DNA from: JBGSTR01 sp963707135
GTDB lineage: Bacteria; Pseudomonadota; Gammaproteobacteria; Chromatiales; Chromatiaceae
NCBI GenBank assembly: GCA_963707135.1
Contig: CAVPOY010000041.1
Location: forward strand, 1-56,466
DNA length: 56,466 nucleotides
Direction of reading: 5' to 3'
Shown here piece by piece: positions 26,270-35,263 of this stretch (its first letter is position 1; the number at the start of each line of letters is the position of its first letter). Both the position numbers and the translations under genes were made by a program. The notes under the pieces are model-generated. The model worked only from the letters and a program-made list of their open reading frames with translations, made no database searches and was not told where the DNA came from.

Positions 26270-28321
26270 ATGGGGTCCAGGCTCACCGGTCTTGCAACCC
26301 TTCCCACCCGGGTCGTAAAGCGCGATGGCGTCGAAGTGGGCTTCGACTCCGGGAAGATCAAGTCCGCGATCGCGCGCGCCGGCCAGGCCAGCGGGGAGTT
26401 CGAGGCGCTCGAGGCCGAGCTCCTGACCGCCCAGGTCGTAAAGGTGCTGGCCCATCGTTACGGCGGCGGGCGCCTGCCCGACATCGAGGGTATTCAGGAC
26501 GTAGTCGAGCAGACGCTGATCGCGGCCAACCACTTCGAGACCGCGCGCGCCTACATCGTCTACCGGGAACAGCACAAGAAACTGCGCGCGGATCGGCGAA
26601 CGCTGGTCGACGTCTCGGGCTCGATCAACGAGTACCTCGACCGCTCTGACTGGCGGGTGGCGGCGAACGCCAACCAGGGCTACTCGCTGGGCGGCCTGAT
26701 CCTGAACACCTCGGGCAAGATGATCGCCAACTATTGGCTGAGTCACGTCTACCCCCCGGAGATCGGACAGGCCCACCGGGACGGAGATATCCATATCCAC
26801 GACCTCGACATGCTCTCGGGCTACTGCGCCGGCTGGTCGCTCCGAACCTTGCTCGCCGAGGGACTGAACGGCGTGCCGGGGCGCGTGGAGGCCGGGCCGC
26901 CGCGCCACATGTCTAGCGCGATCGGCCAGATCGTTAATTTCCTCGGTACGCTCCAGAACGAGTGGGCCGGCGCCCAGGCGTTCTCCAGCTTCGACACCTA
27001 CATGGCGCCGTTCGTGCGCAGGGACCGTCTCGGCTACGCTCAGGTCCGCCAATACATCCAGGAGCTGATCTACAACCTGAATGTCCCGTCACGTTGGGGC
27101 ACCCAAACCCCGTTCACCAACCTGACATTCGACTGGGTCTGCCCGGAGGACCTGCGCGAGCAGGTGCCAGTGATTGCCGGCGAGGAGCAGCCCTTCTGCT
27201 ATGGGGACCTACAGGCCGAGATGGACCTGATCAATAGGGCCTACATCGAGGTGATGATCCAGGGCGACGCCAAGGGCCGGATCTTCACCTTCCCGATCCC
27301 GACCTACAACATCACGCCGGACTTCCCCTGGGAGAGCGAGAACGCGGACCGGCTGTTCGCAATGACCGCGAAATACGGCCTGCCCTACTTCCAGAACTTC
27401 ATCAACTCCGAGCTCTCGCCAAACATGGTCCGCTCCATGTGCTGCCGGCTGCAGCTCGATCTGCGGGAGCTATTGAAACGTGGCAACGGCCTGTTCGGCT
27501 CCGCCGAGCAAACGGGGTCGCTCGGGGTCGTGACGGTCAACTGCGCGAGGCTCGGCTTCACGCACCGGGGCGACGAGCCGGCGCTGCTCGAGCGTCTAGA
27601 CGCCCTGCTGGAGTTGGCCAAGAACAGCCTGGAGATCAAGCGCAAGGTGATCCAGCGTCACCTGGACGCCGGGCTCTTTCCCTACACCAAGCGCTACCTG
27701 GGGACGCTGCGCAACCACTTCTCGACCATCGGCGTCAACGGCATCAACGAGATGATCCGGAACTTCACCGGCGACGCCGACGACATCACCACCCCGGCCG
27801 GCCGCGCGCTCGCCTGCCGCACACTGGATCATGTGCGCTCCCGCATGGTCGAGTTCCAGGAGCAGACCGGGCACATGTACAACCTGGAGGCGACCCCGGC
27901 CGAGGGCACCACCTACCGCTTCGCCCGCGAGGACCGCAAGCGGTTTCCGGGAATCGTCCAGGCCGGGACCGCCGACGCACCCTACTACACCAACAGCTCG
28001 CAGCTGCCGGTGGGCTACACCGATGACCCGTTCGAGGCCCTGGCCATGCAGGAAGAGCTGCAGGCCAAATACACCGGCGGCACCGTGCTGCACCTCTACA
28101 TGAGCGAGCAGATCAGTTCGACCGAGGCCTGCAAGCGCCTGGTGCGCCGTTCACTCGAAGGCTTCCGCGTGCCCTATATCACGGTCACGCCGGTGTTCTC
28201 GATCTGCCCCAAGCACGGCTATCTCGCCGGCGAGCACGAATTCTGCCCGGCCTGCGATCAGGAGATCATCGTGCGTAAGCAGCTCGCTCAAACGCCGTCC
28301 GTCGCACGGAGCCAAGGCTGA
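26270..28321 (+). CDS. nrdD: Anaerobic ribonucleoside-triphosphate reductase, catalytic subunit without glycyl-radical domain
   Basis: The 683-residue protein starts with an ATP-cone (VVKRDGVEVGFDSGKIKSAI, about 11-100) and has the class III barrel (GDIHIHDLDMLSGYCAGWSL, SSFDTYMAPFVRRD, NLTFDWVCPEDL, MVRSMCCRLQLDL). It reduces nucleoside triphosphates for DNA synthesis without oxygen. The C-terminus ends just after the zinc-ribbon-like CPKHGYLAGEHEFCPACD, whose second Cys is His. The glycyl-radical segment (RVxGY) that normally follows is absent and instead forms the next small gene, 84 bp downstream. A GAGGA site precedes the ATG. Regulation by FNR and NrdR is indicated upstream. Confidence 0.95.
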   Translation: MGSRLTGLATLPTRVVKRDGVEVGFDSGKIKSAIARAGQASGEFEALEAELLTAQVVKVLAHRYGGGRLPDIEGIQDVVEQTLIAANHFETARAYIVYREQHKKLRADRRTLVDVSGSINEYLDRSDWRVAANANQGYSLGGLILNTSGKMIANYWLSHVYPPEIGQAHRDGDIHIHDLDMLSGYCAGWSLRTLLAEGLNGVPGRVEAGPPRHMSSAIGQIVNFLGTLQNEWAGAQAFSSFDTYMAPFVRRDRLGYAQVRQYIQELIYNLNVPSRWGTQTPFTNLTFDWVCPEDLREQVPVIAGEEQPFCYGDLQAEMDLINRAYIEVMIQGDAKGRIFTFPIPTYNITPDFPWESENADRLFAMTAKYGLPYFQNFINSELSPNMVRSMCCRLQLDLRELLKRGNGLFGSAEQTGSLGVVTVNCARLGFTHRGDEPALLERLDALLELAKNSLEIKRKVIQRHLDAGLFPYTKRYLGTLRNHFSTIGVNGINEMIRNFTGDADDITTPAGRALACRTLDHVRSRMVEFQEQTGHMYNLEATPAEGTTYRFAREDRKRFPGIVQAGTADAPYYTNSSQLPVGYTDDPFEALAMQEELQAKYTGGTVLHLYMSEQISSTEACKRLVRRSLEGFRVPYITVTPVFSICPKHGYLAGEHEFCPACDQEIIVRKQLAQTPSVARSQG

Positions 28322-28405
28322 GACGAGTCGCCATCGTCCGAACGGCCGCGACGGCCGAAACCACCCACGCCAACCAACCACTGCCAACATCGGAGAGTCC
28401 AACCA

Positions 28406-28600
28406 ATGAACGACTGTGAGGCCATCGTGCTCGCGCCCGAGGAACGCACCCGCTGCGAGGTCTGGACCCGCGTAATGGGGTACCACCGCCCGGTCTCGGC
28501 CTTCAATCCCGGCAAACGCTCGGAGCATGCCGAGCGGTGCCAGTTCGCCGAGCGGCCGACCGGCGCCTCGGCCCGAGCCGGTCGGCGAGCCGCCGCCTGA
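28406..28600 (+). CDS. Stand-alone glycyl-radical domain of anaerobic ribonucleotide reductase
   Basis: The 64-residue protein contains CEVWTRVMGYHRPVSAFNPG, the C-terminal glycyl-radical motif of NrdD; Gly25 in RVMGY would carry the radical. The NrdD upstream lacks exactly this part and the activase NrdG follows, so the three genes make one enzyme split over two polypeptides. The tail after CQFAE is Ala/Arg-rich and may be unstructured. I recall similar small NrdD pieces in some proteobacteria, so this may be a known natural split, not a frameshift: the small gene has its own start and lies in a different frame after a real spacer. Confidence 0.85.
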   Translation: MNDCEAIVLAPEERTRCEVWTRVMGYHRPVSAFNPGKRSEHAERCQFAERPTGASARAGRRAAA

Positions 28601-28634
28601 CGCCGGGACGCGGCGTCGAGTGACACTTCAGACG

Positions 28635-29357
28635 ATGGACGCGGGGCAGCCGGGCGGCTCGAAGGCCGCGGGGCTTCGCGTCGGCGGCCTGACCCGGCTG
28701 ACGACCATCGACTACCCCGGGGGGCTCGCGGCGGTGGTCTTCTGCCAAGGCTGCCCCTGGCGGTGCCGGTATTGCCACAACGGCGCCCTACTCGACACGA
28801 ACGGCGCGGACCTGATCGCGTGGTCCGGTGTTCTGGAGTTCCTGCGGTCCCGACGGGGGCTGCTCGATGCGGTGGTATTCAGCGGTGGGGAGCCGACGCT
28901 GCAGGCCGCCCTTCCAGACGCGATGGCGGAGGTCCGCCGACTCGGGTTCCGGGTCGGCCTGCACACCGGCGGGGCCTATCCGGAGCGGCTGCGCCGCCTG
29001 CTGCCGATGCTCGACTGGGTCGGACTGGACATCAAGGCGATGCCCGACGATTACCCGGCGGTCACCGGGGTTGCGGGCTCAGGCACACCGGCCTGGGAAA
29101 GCCTGCGCCTGCTCCAGGATGCCGGCACCAGGTTCGAGGTGCGCACCACGGCCATGCCCGGGTGGACCCCGAAGGATCTGGCTCCCATCAGCGCGGCGCT
29201 GCGGAAGGCAGGGGTTGGCCATTTCGTCTTGCAGGCGTGCGACGCGAGCCATGCCATCGACCCCGCGCTGGCAGCGGCGCCCCGGCTGCCGTTGACCGAG
29301 CTAGCCCGATCCGTCGGGGCGCACGACTTCGCTTCCTTCGCGCTGCGAGGCACCTGA
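28635..29357 (+). CDS. nrdG: Anaerobic ribonucleotide reductase activating protein (radical SAM)
   Basis: The 240-residue protein has the radical-SAM cluster motif CPWRCRYCHN (Cys near 39, 43 and 46), the GGEP motif (VVFSGGEPTLQ) and a full TIM-barrel-like half. It generates the glycyl radical on the NrdD complex using S-adenosylmethionine. GTG at 28620 is an alternative in-frame start. It is 34 bp after the glycyl-radical gene and belongs to the same operon. Confidence 0.93.
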   Translation: MDAGQPGGSKAAGLRVGGLTRLTTIDYPGGLAAVVFCQGCPWRCRYCHNGALLDTNGADLIAWSGVLEFLRSRRGLLDAVVFSGGEPTLQAALPDAMAEVRRLGFRVGLHTGGAYPERLRRLLPMLDWVGLDIKAMPDDYPAVTGVAGSGTPAWESLRLLQDAGTRFEVRTTAMPGWTPKDLAPISAALRKAGVGHFVLQACDASHAIDPALAAAPRLPLTELARSVGAHDFASFALRGT

Positions 29358-29407
29358 CGCTGACGCGGGAACTCAGGGTCCGGTTCGCCGAGACCCGTCG
29401 AGCCGAG

Positions 29408-29857
29408 TCAGAACAGGTCCATCACCAACCGCTGCTCGGTGTTCAGCGAGGCCATGATCGGCTCTGCCCGCGTACCCGTCTTGTCGTCACTCTTGCCGAG
29501 AACCTCGAGCCGCACCCTGGCGACGCCGGAGCCCATCATGCCGAGCTGCCGGGCGGCACCCTTGGACACATCGATGGTGCGACCCGCGATGTAGGGGCCG
29601 CGGTCGTTGATGGTCACGACTACCGAGCGACCGTTGGCCTTGTTGGTCACCTTGACCAGGGTGCCGAAGCTCCAGTTACGATGCGCGGCGGTCATGGCAT
29701 TCATGTTGAACGGCTTGCCGCTTGCGGTCCGGCGGCCGTGGAACTGATCCCCGTAGTAGGAGGCGGTTCCGTCCAGGGCCCAGTTCGGTGGCGCCCAGCC
29801 AACCAGCGCGAGAACGATAACGACATACGAAAGCCGGGGCAGCAGGGAGTGAGACAT
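29408..29857 (-). CDS. RlpA-like double-psi beta-barrel protein (septal-ring lytic transglycosylase family)
   Basis: The 149-residue protein has a signal peptide (SYVVIVLALVGWAPPNWA) and an RlpA core: GTASYYGDQFHGRRTASG, TAAHRNWSFGTLVKVTN, VVTINDRGPYIAGRTIDVS. RlpA cleaves naked glycan strands in the periplasm at division sites. There is no lipobox and no SPOR domain, so it is the short, soluble type. It converges with nrdG. Confidence 0.88.
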   Translation of the reverse strand: MSHSLLPRLSYVVIVLALVGWAPPNWALDGTASYYGDQFHGRRTASGKPFNMNAMTAAHRNWSFGTLVKVTNKANGRSVVVTINDRGPYIAGRTIDVSKGAARQLGMMGSGVARVRLEVLGKSDDKTGTRAEPIMASLNTEQRLVMDLF

Positions 29858-30100
29858 GTCACTGGTCCTCTCTTCGCAGGAGAATTTCCGCTATGAATCA
29901 ATCTCATAACAGGCGCGGGCCGGACCGCAATGGCACGACGAAGCCGGAGTGTAACCGCTCGGAGGCCCCGAGCCAACCTTCGCGGCCTTGATCGACGGGG
30001 CCCAGAGCCGACCCGGAGAAACCGACAGCGGGCTCGCGCCTTGGCGCTCGGCCTGCATGACCCATCCCTGCCGCGGTCCTGCGCAACGGAATCGCGGACC

Positions 30101-31153
30101 TCATGGGCGCACCTGGAAGAGCCGTTGGTGGTGAGGCGATTTCCTGCAGGTCGAGCACAAATCGACCGCGTCGTCCGCGGCGCGGGGGCTATGGAAAGGC
30201 ACCCCGCAGGCGCTGCATCTTCGCCGATGCAGCGGCAACAGGGTCTGCGGAGAGGGATCGAGCGTTTGAACCGTTACCGCCGCCTCAGCGCAGATGTCCG
30301 CGCAGATCCCGCAGCCGGTGCAGCCATCGGGATCGAGCCGATAGGCGTCGGGTCCAACCCCGATGACCTGGTGGGGACACAACCGGGCGCACGCGTCGCA
30401 ACCGGTACAGCGCTCGGGGTCGATGCGCGGGGCATGGAAGCTCAGCCGGCTGTCGCCCAATCCTGGAATCAATCGCCCGGGCGGAACGAAGTCCGGCACC
30501 TTCGGATCCGCCCGGTCCGCGAGACTGCCCAGCGTCTCAGTCGCGGAGCTCAAGACGCCCCGGAAGAACGCGCGCCTCCCAAGCGCGGGCGTCCAATGGC
30601 GCGCCCCCGCCACACCAACGCTCCGCATCCAACGCTCGGCCGTCAGATCCTCTACGAAAATGGGCGGAAGCCCACGATCCTCCAGCAGGGTGGTCAGGTT
30701 CAGCAGGTACCGATCGACCGGCGTTACGCCGCCCCGGGGACACGCCGCGCAGTCCCCCCGGCTCACGAGCAACCGACGAATGCCGGCGCGATGCAGATCC
30801 AGCAGCGCGCGCACGCCAAGGGAATGGATGCAGGGCACGACGCCCGCGCCGCGGGCGCCCGAGCGTTCGCAGGCCGCGTACGCGACGTGCATACCGTCGA
30901 CGACGTAGCGAGCAGGTGGCCAGCGATCGACGATCGCCCCCTCCGGGCATACCGGCGCACAGAGCCCGCAGGCATCACAACGGTCGGTGTCGATCCCCAG
31001 CCGCTCGTCATCGATGACCCAGGCGCCCTGGGGGCAGGTTTCTACGCAGGCGCGACAGGACCCCTGCTCCATCCGGGAATGGACGCAGCGCTCCGCGATC
31101 ACCTCGGGGAGCAGGACGTCGTCTGGGGCCATTCGCCCGAAATCGGGCTCCAC
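30101..31153 (-). CDS. Four-cluster ferredoxin-like protein with C-terminal Cys-rich finger
   Basis: A GTG at 31153, five bases after the TorD-like stop codon, gives 350 residues; an ATG at 31132 is equally possible. Cys motifs mark four clusters: an N-terminal CVHS...CRACVETCP, CDACGLCAPVCP, then CTGCDACARLCP and CTGCGICADICA near the C-terminus. A C-terminal CSACG...CSTC resembles a zinc or rubredoxin-like knuckle. The middle region (about 75-230) holds further Cys (CIHSLG, CAACPRGG) and looks like a nucleotide- or cofactor-handling domain I do not recognise. It closes the pentaheme-cytochrome/molybdoenzyme operon and may deliver electrons or assist Fe-S/molybdenum maturation in the cytosol; similar ferredoxins accompany several molybdoenzymes. 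Confidence 0.75.
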   Translation of the reverse strand: MEPDFGRMAPDDVLLPEVIAERCVHSRMEQGSCRACVETCPQGAWVIDDERLGIDTDRCDACGLCAPVCPEGAIVDRWPPARYVVDGMHVAYAACERSGARGAGVVPCIHSLGVRALLDLHRAGIRRLLVSRGDCAACPRGGVTPVDRYLLNLTTLLEDRGLPPIFVEDLTAERWMRSVGVAGARHWTPALGRRAFFRGVLSSATETLGSLADRADPKVPDFVPPGRLIPGLGDSRLSFHAPRIDPERCTGCDACARLCPHQVIGVGPDAYRLDPDGCTGCGICADICAEAAVTVQTLDPSPQTLLPLHRRRCSACGVPFHSPRAADDAVDLCSTCRKSPHHQRLFQVRP

Positions 31154-31158
31154 GCGCG

Positions 31159-31926
31159 CTACCAGCTTGGCGCGACGCCGGGCAGATAGGGGCCTTCGAC
31201 CTCCAGCGGCGCGGCGCCGGGTCGAAACCGGGCGTCGATCTCCTCCCGCGACGGCCGAGGGCTGTCCAGCAGGTCCACGAGCAGGTCCCGCAGCTCGTCG
31301 AGGTAGGCCGCGGTCAATAGCGCGAGTCCGGCGTAGAATCGGGTCTCGCAACGCGCGGCGACGCGCTCGGCGAAGTCCTCAACCCAGCGCAGCGGATGCT
31401 CGTCCATGAAACGGGCGGCCTCGTCCAGGGACACGGGGTCGTCGCTGCCGAGCAGATGGGCCAGGAACCGCAGCTCGATGACCAGATGGTCGTCGCTGCG
31501 CAGCCGCCAGTCCTCGACCGCGAGGCCATGGCGCTTGTACCACGCGCGAACCCGGAACATCGGCTCCTGCATGGTCAAGCTATCCTCGTCGAGCCACACG
31601 GACTCGCAGGGCGAGGTCCGCAGGCCGTAAGTCAGATAGATGTCCGCATAGTCGGCCGAGAGCCTGTCCAGCGTCGTCTGACACAGCTCCGTCGGGAGGT
31701 CGGTGAGCCCCTCGCGGAACAGTGTCAAGGCATACCCGGCGCGTTCGCCCTGCAGACGCAGTCCGAGGAAATCCTCGTAGCAGCTCTGCCACAACGACAC
31801 CACCAACTCCCGGTCGAGCTCGCGATCGTGCAGCGACGCAAGCGCGAGCAGATCCTCGGCGACCACCGAACGAAAGCGGCTCAGCCGCTCCACGCGCTCC
31901 TCCGGCTCCTGGAGCACCGCATTCAC
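31159..31926 (-). CDS. TorD/DmsD-family molybdoenzyme chaperone
   Basis: The 255-residue all-helical protein has the TorD-type motif region DIYLTYGLRTSPCESVWLDE (about 99-118) and conserved helical core. Such chaperones bind the Tat signal and apo-protein of a molybdoenzyme until cofactor is inserted. It overlaps the DmsB-like gene by four bases and its dedicated client is probably the DmsA-like protein of the same operon. Confidence 0.85.
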   Translation of the reverse strand: MNAVLQEPEERVERLSRFRSVVAEDLLALASLHDRELDRELVVSLWQSCYEDFLGLRLQGERAGYALTLFREGLTDLPTELCQTTLDRLSADYADIYLTYGLRTSPCESVWLDEDSLTMQEPMFRVRAWYKRHGLAVEDWRLRSDDHLVIELRFLAHLLGSDDPVSLDEAARFMDEHPLRWVEDFAERVAARCETRFYAGLALLTAAYLDELRDLLVDLLDSPRPSREEIDARFRPGAAPLEVEGPYLPGVAPSW

Positions 31927-32591
31927 GATCCCACCTTGCCCTTGCTGTGGGCCACGAACACGATCGATGGTTGGGTAAGCTCGGGGTTCGCGAAATTCTT
32001 CACCGCGCGTACCGGCTGCTCATGGGGCCCGATGGCCTTGGTCTCATAGCGATTCTCGCGCAGCAGCTCAATCGGGCCAACATCCAGCACCCGCATCATG
32101 CACGCCATGACGCAGTAGGGCTTACGGCCCGCCTCGATCTCGTCGATGCAGAGATTGCACTTGGAGACGATATTCTGCTCGGGAATGAACTGCGGCGCGC
32201 CGTAGGGACAGGTCGCCTCGCAACGCCGGCAGCCGATGCAGAGCGTCGAGTCGATGTCGACGATCCCGTTGTCCTTGCGCTTCCAGATGGCGCCGGTCGG
32301 ACAGGCCGGGAGGCAGGCGGGCTCCGCGCAGTGATTGCAGGAGGTGTTGACCTTGTAGGCGTAGACGTCCGGGTAGGTGCCGCCCTCGATGTACTGGACA
32401 CGGCGAAACCGGGGCCCGGCCGGCAGGCCGTTCTTGTCCTTGCAGGCGATCTCGCAGGCGCGGCAGCCGATACAGTCGACATTGTTGTGCACAAATCCGA
32501 GCTGGAGGTCGGGCACGACTGGCGTGTAGACCTCCCGCTTGCGCCGTTTGATGGCCTCTTTGATCTTCCCCTGGTCCTTCTGCTCAGCCAT
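31923..32591 (-). CDS. DmsB-like electron-transfer subunit with four [4Fe-4S] clusters
   Basis: The 222-residue protein has four Cys groups (CIGCRACEIACK, CNHCAEPACLPACP, CIGCRRCEATCPYGAP, CNLCIDEIEAGRKPYCVMAC), the layout of DmsB/PhsB-type subunits. There is no signal peptide; it is presumably exported bound to the Tat-dependent catalytic subunit. Gene order and spacing place it after the catalytic gene. Confidence 0.9.
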   Translation of the reverse strand: MAEQKDQGKIKEAIKRRKREVYTPVVPDLQLGFVHNNVDCIGCRACEIACKDKNGLPAGPRFRRVQYIEGGTYPDVYAYKVNTSCNHCAEPACLPACPTGAIWKRKDNGIVDIDSTLCIGCRRCEATCPYGAPQFIPEQNIVSKCNLCIDEIEAGRKPYCVMACMMRVLDVGPIELLRENRYETKAIGPHEQPVRAVKNFANPELTQPSIVFVAHSKGKVGS

Positions 32592-32646
32592 GGATCGACC
32601 CTCCGGAAGCGTTACCCTGAAAAAACGCGCCGCTGGCGCTGCAAAT

Positions 32647-32671
32647 CGCCCTCTCCGGCGGGGAGAGGGCG
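32647..32671. repeat. REP-like GC hairpin between the DmsA-like and DmsB-like genes
   Basis: CGCCCTCTCC (32647-32656) and GGAGAGGGCG (32662-32671) form a perfect 10-bp stem with a 5-base loop, followed by GGGTGAGGG. This CCCTCTCC/GGAGAGGG type is a frequent dispersed repeat in gammaproteobacterial genomes. Within an operon it could protect upstream mRNA or reduce downstream expression. Confidence 0.6.
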
Positions 32672-32680
32672 GGGTGAGGG

Positions 32681-35263
32681 TTAGAGCTCACGCCTGAAGA
32701 CATGAGCGCGGGACGTGGCAAGCTGATCCCAGCCGGGACGATGCTCGAGCTCGGTCTTCTTGATGTTGCACAACACCGTGTTGTAGGCGAACGCGCCGGC
32801 CGGACTCGGATCGTCGAGGGTCAACATATCCGGATTGCCGCCACGGTCGACGCCGTTCTCGTCGAGGTCGAGCCAAGCGCCCTCGTGCAGCACGAGAACG
32901 CCCGGCATACAGCGCTCGGTGACGTACACCGGCACCACCACCCTCCCCCGTTCGTTCCATAGCTCCACCGTGTCGCCGGTCTTTATTCCGAGCCGCTTCG
33001 CATCGGAGGCGTTGACCGTGACCTCCTGCTCGTAGGTCTCGCGCAGCCAGGAGCAGTTGTTGAAGATCGAGTGCGTGCGCCACCTCGGGTGCGGGGAGAT
33101 CAGATGGAACGGGAACCGCGCGGTCTTCGGGCTGTTCAGCGACTCCCAGGGCTCGATCCATTTGGGGATCGACGGGATGTGGTACCCGTACATGGTCTTG
33201 GTCCAGTCGCTGATCTGGGCGAGCTGGGACGACAGGATCTCGATCTTGCCCGATGGCGTCTGAAAGGCCGCCCCGTTCTGGATCTGGTCGCGGAAGGCGA
33301 CGTGCGGCTCGGCGAGCTTGAATTTGTAGACGCCGCGTTGCTTGAACTCGTCCCACGGCATGTCCACGTGCTGGTGGGGCATGACCTTCGTCTCCCACCA
33401 CTCGCGCAGATACGCCTCGTCGGTCGCATCCGGATTGAAAAAGTAGCTCCGGTCCGCCTTGGGGTTGTAGGTCTTGCCAAAGCGGTCGCCCATGCCCGTC
33501 TTGTTGCCGATGCGATAGGCCAGTTCGGTAAAGATCTGGAAATCGGTCTTCGACTCGCCCATGGGCTCGATGACCTTGGGGCGATGGATGTAGTAGTGAC
33601 CCTTGTACCAGGGCAGAGCGACGTCGTGGCGCTCGAAATGGGTGGCGACCGGCAACAGCACATCGGCGTAGAGGCCCGACGGGGTGATGGTGGAATCCAT
33701 GCACACCACCAGCTCGAGCTTCTTCACCGCCTCGATTTCTTTATTGATGTTGGTCAGCTGGTTGAACCAGTCCGACCCCTGCCAGAAGATCCCCTTGATG
33801 TTCGGGACCACCCCATCGCGCTCGTCCTCGCGCGGCCACAGCCCGACCTCCTCGCGGCTGACATTCGGGTAGTTGAGCACGCAGTGGGCCCAGCGATCAG
33901 ACTTGATCGCCGCAAACCAGATATTCGAGTACTGATCGTAGGGGTATGCCACCGCCTCGGCATGCCAGGCCTTGCCGACGCCCTCGGCGGACCCGCCGAG
34001 CACCCCGATGTTGCCGGTCATCGCCTGCAGGGCCGCGGCCATGCGGTTGTACTGCTCCCCGTAGGCGTTGCGCCCAGGCGCCCAGGATGCCTTGAGTGCC
34101 GCCGGCTTGGTGCTGGCGTACATGTGTGCGAGCTTGCGGATGTCCTCGGCGGAGACGCCGCAGATCTCCGCCGCCCATTCGGGGGTCTTCGGTTGACCGT
34201 CGTAGGCCCCGAGGATGTAGTCGCGGAAGTTCTCCCGACCGTTCACGCTCCCGGAGGCCCACACCGGCATGGTCCCGGAGTCCATCCCCTGACAGAAGCG
34301 GTCGATGAAGGCCTGATCCTGCAAGTTGCTGGTGAAGATGTAGTGGGCCATGCCGGCCATCATCGCCGCGTCGGTATTTGGTTTGATCGGGATCCACCAG
34401 GCGTCGTAGACGGCGGCCGAATCGGTGTACTGGGGATCGACCAGCACGAACTTGCAGCCGCGCTGCTTGGCGAGGCGCATGTAATAGAAGGTGTTGCCAC
34501 CATGGAAGGTGTAGGCCGGGTTCCAGCCCCACATGATCATCAGCTTGGAGTGGGCGAACGCGTCGTCCTCGTTGCCGTCCTCGATGGTGCCGAAGGTCCA
34601 GCGCGAGCTCGATGTCGTACCCTGATAAGACGGCACCGACCAGGAGCTGGTGCGGCAGCTGAACATGCCGAGGAAGCGGCCGAGCAGGCCCTCGATCTGA
34701 TCGGATTTGTGCAGGACGCCGTACGAGGCGCCGGCATAGCTCTGATCCAGCAGCGCGGTGTTGCCGTACTGCTCCTTGATCTCGATCATCTTGTTCGCGA
34801 TGTACTCGAGCGCCTCTTCCCAACTGATGCGCTTGAACTTGCCCTCGCCGCGCTTGCCGACGCGACCCATCGGGTAGAGCAGCCGCTCGGGTGAGTACAG
34901 GCGCTGCCGGTAGGAGCGGCCGCGCAGGCAGGCGCGGATCTGGGGCTCCTCCTCGGTATCCTTGCCGAAGAATCCGTCGCGCTGATAGCGACCGTCGTCC
35001 GTGGAGATGCGAACGATCACGTCGCCCTTCTTGTGCGCGACCAGCATGTGCCGCGAGCCGCAGTTGTGGGCGCAGCTGGTTACGACGGTCTTGAGCTCGT
35101 CGTCGCGCGGATAGGGCGCGTAGGCGAATGCCTTGGCGTCTTTGGTCTTGATCAGTCCACCGGCGCCGAGCACCGCCGCCCCGGCCGCGGTCGACTTCAG
35201 AAAGGTCCGCCGCGTCAGATTAAGACGGGAGTCGAGGAACCCAAGATCTTTCGAATCGTTCAT
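32681..35263 (-). CDS. DmsA-like molybdopterin oxidoreductase, catalytic subunit, with Cys-to-His change at the Fe-S site
   Basis: The 860-residue protein starts with a Tat signal (LTRRTFLKSTAAGAAVLGAGG). Its N-terminal Fe-S motif reads C64-x3-C68-x3-H72-x39-C112: DmsA relatives have Cys at the third position, here CAC encodes His (35048-35050). The segment QGTTSSSRW (about 214-222) is where the molybdenum-coordinating Ser of DmsA-type enzymes lies. Mo-bis-PGD-binding regions follow (MWGWNPAYTFHGG, VLLPVATHFERHD, FHLISPHPRWRTHS, VELWNERGRV). It probably works in the periplasm, exchanging electrons with the pentaheme cytochrome encoded just upstream (4-bp overlap). Substrate is unknown: DMSO-like, sulfur or other oxyanion chemistry are all possible, and direction cannot be told. 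Confidence 0.88.
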   Translation of the reverse strand: MNDSKDLGFLDSRLNLTRRTFLKSTAAGAAVLGAGGLIKTKDAKAFAYAPYPRDDELKTVVTSCAHNCGSRHMLVAHKKGDVIVRISTDDGRYQRDGFFGKDTEEEPQIRACLRGRSYRQRLYSPERLLYPMGRVGKRGEGKFKRISWEEALEYIANKMIEIKEQYGNTALLDQSYAGASYGVLHKSDQIEGLLGRFLGMFSCRTSSWSVPSYQGTTSSSRWTFGTIEDGNEDDAFAHSKLMIMWGWNPAYTFHGGNTFYYMRLAKQRGCKFVLVDPQYTDSAAVYDAWWIPIKPNTDAAMMAGMAHYIFTSNLQDQAFIDRFCQGMDSGTMPVWASGSVNGRENFRDYILGAYDGQPKTPEWAAEICGVSAEDIRKLAHMYASTKPAALKASWAPGRNAYGEQYNRMAAALQAMTGNIGVLGGSAEGVGKAWHAEAVAYPYDQYSNIWFAAIKSDRWAHCVLNYPNVSREEVGLWPREDERDGVVPNIKGIFWQGSDWFNQLTNINKEIEAVKKLELVVCMDSTITPSGLYADVLLPVATHFERHDVALPWYKGHYYIHRPKVIEPMGESKTDFQIFTELAYRIGNKTGMGDRFGKTYNPKADRSYFFNPDATDEAYLREWWETKVMPHQHVDMPWDEFKQRGVYKFKLAEPHVAFRDQIQNGAAFQTPSGKIEILSSQLAQISDWTKTMYGYHIPSIPKWIEPWESLNSPKTARFPFHLISPHPRWRTHSIFNNCSWLRETYEQEVTVNASDAKRLGIKTGDTVELWNERGRVVVPVYVTERCMPGVLVLHEGAWLDLDENGVDRGGNPDMLTLDDPSPAGAFAYNTVLCNIKKTELEHRPGWDQLATSRAHVFRREL

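Noticed and set aside
28321..28406. Frameshift or sequencing error splitting nrdD
   Set aside because: There is a real 84-bp spacer, a separate ATG and no shared homology in the gap; the radical domain starts cleanly at its own N-terminus.
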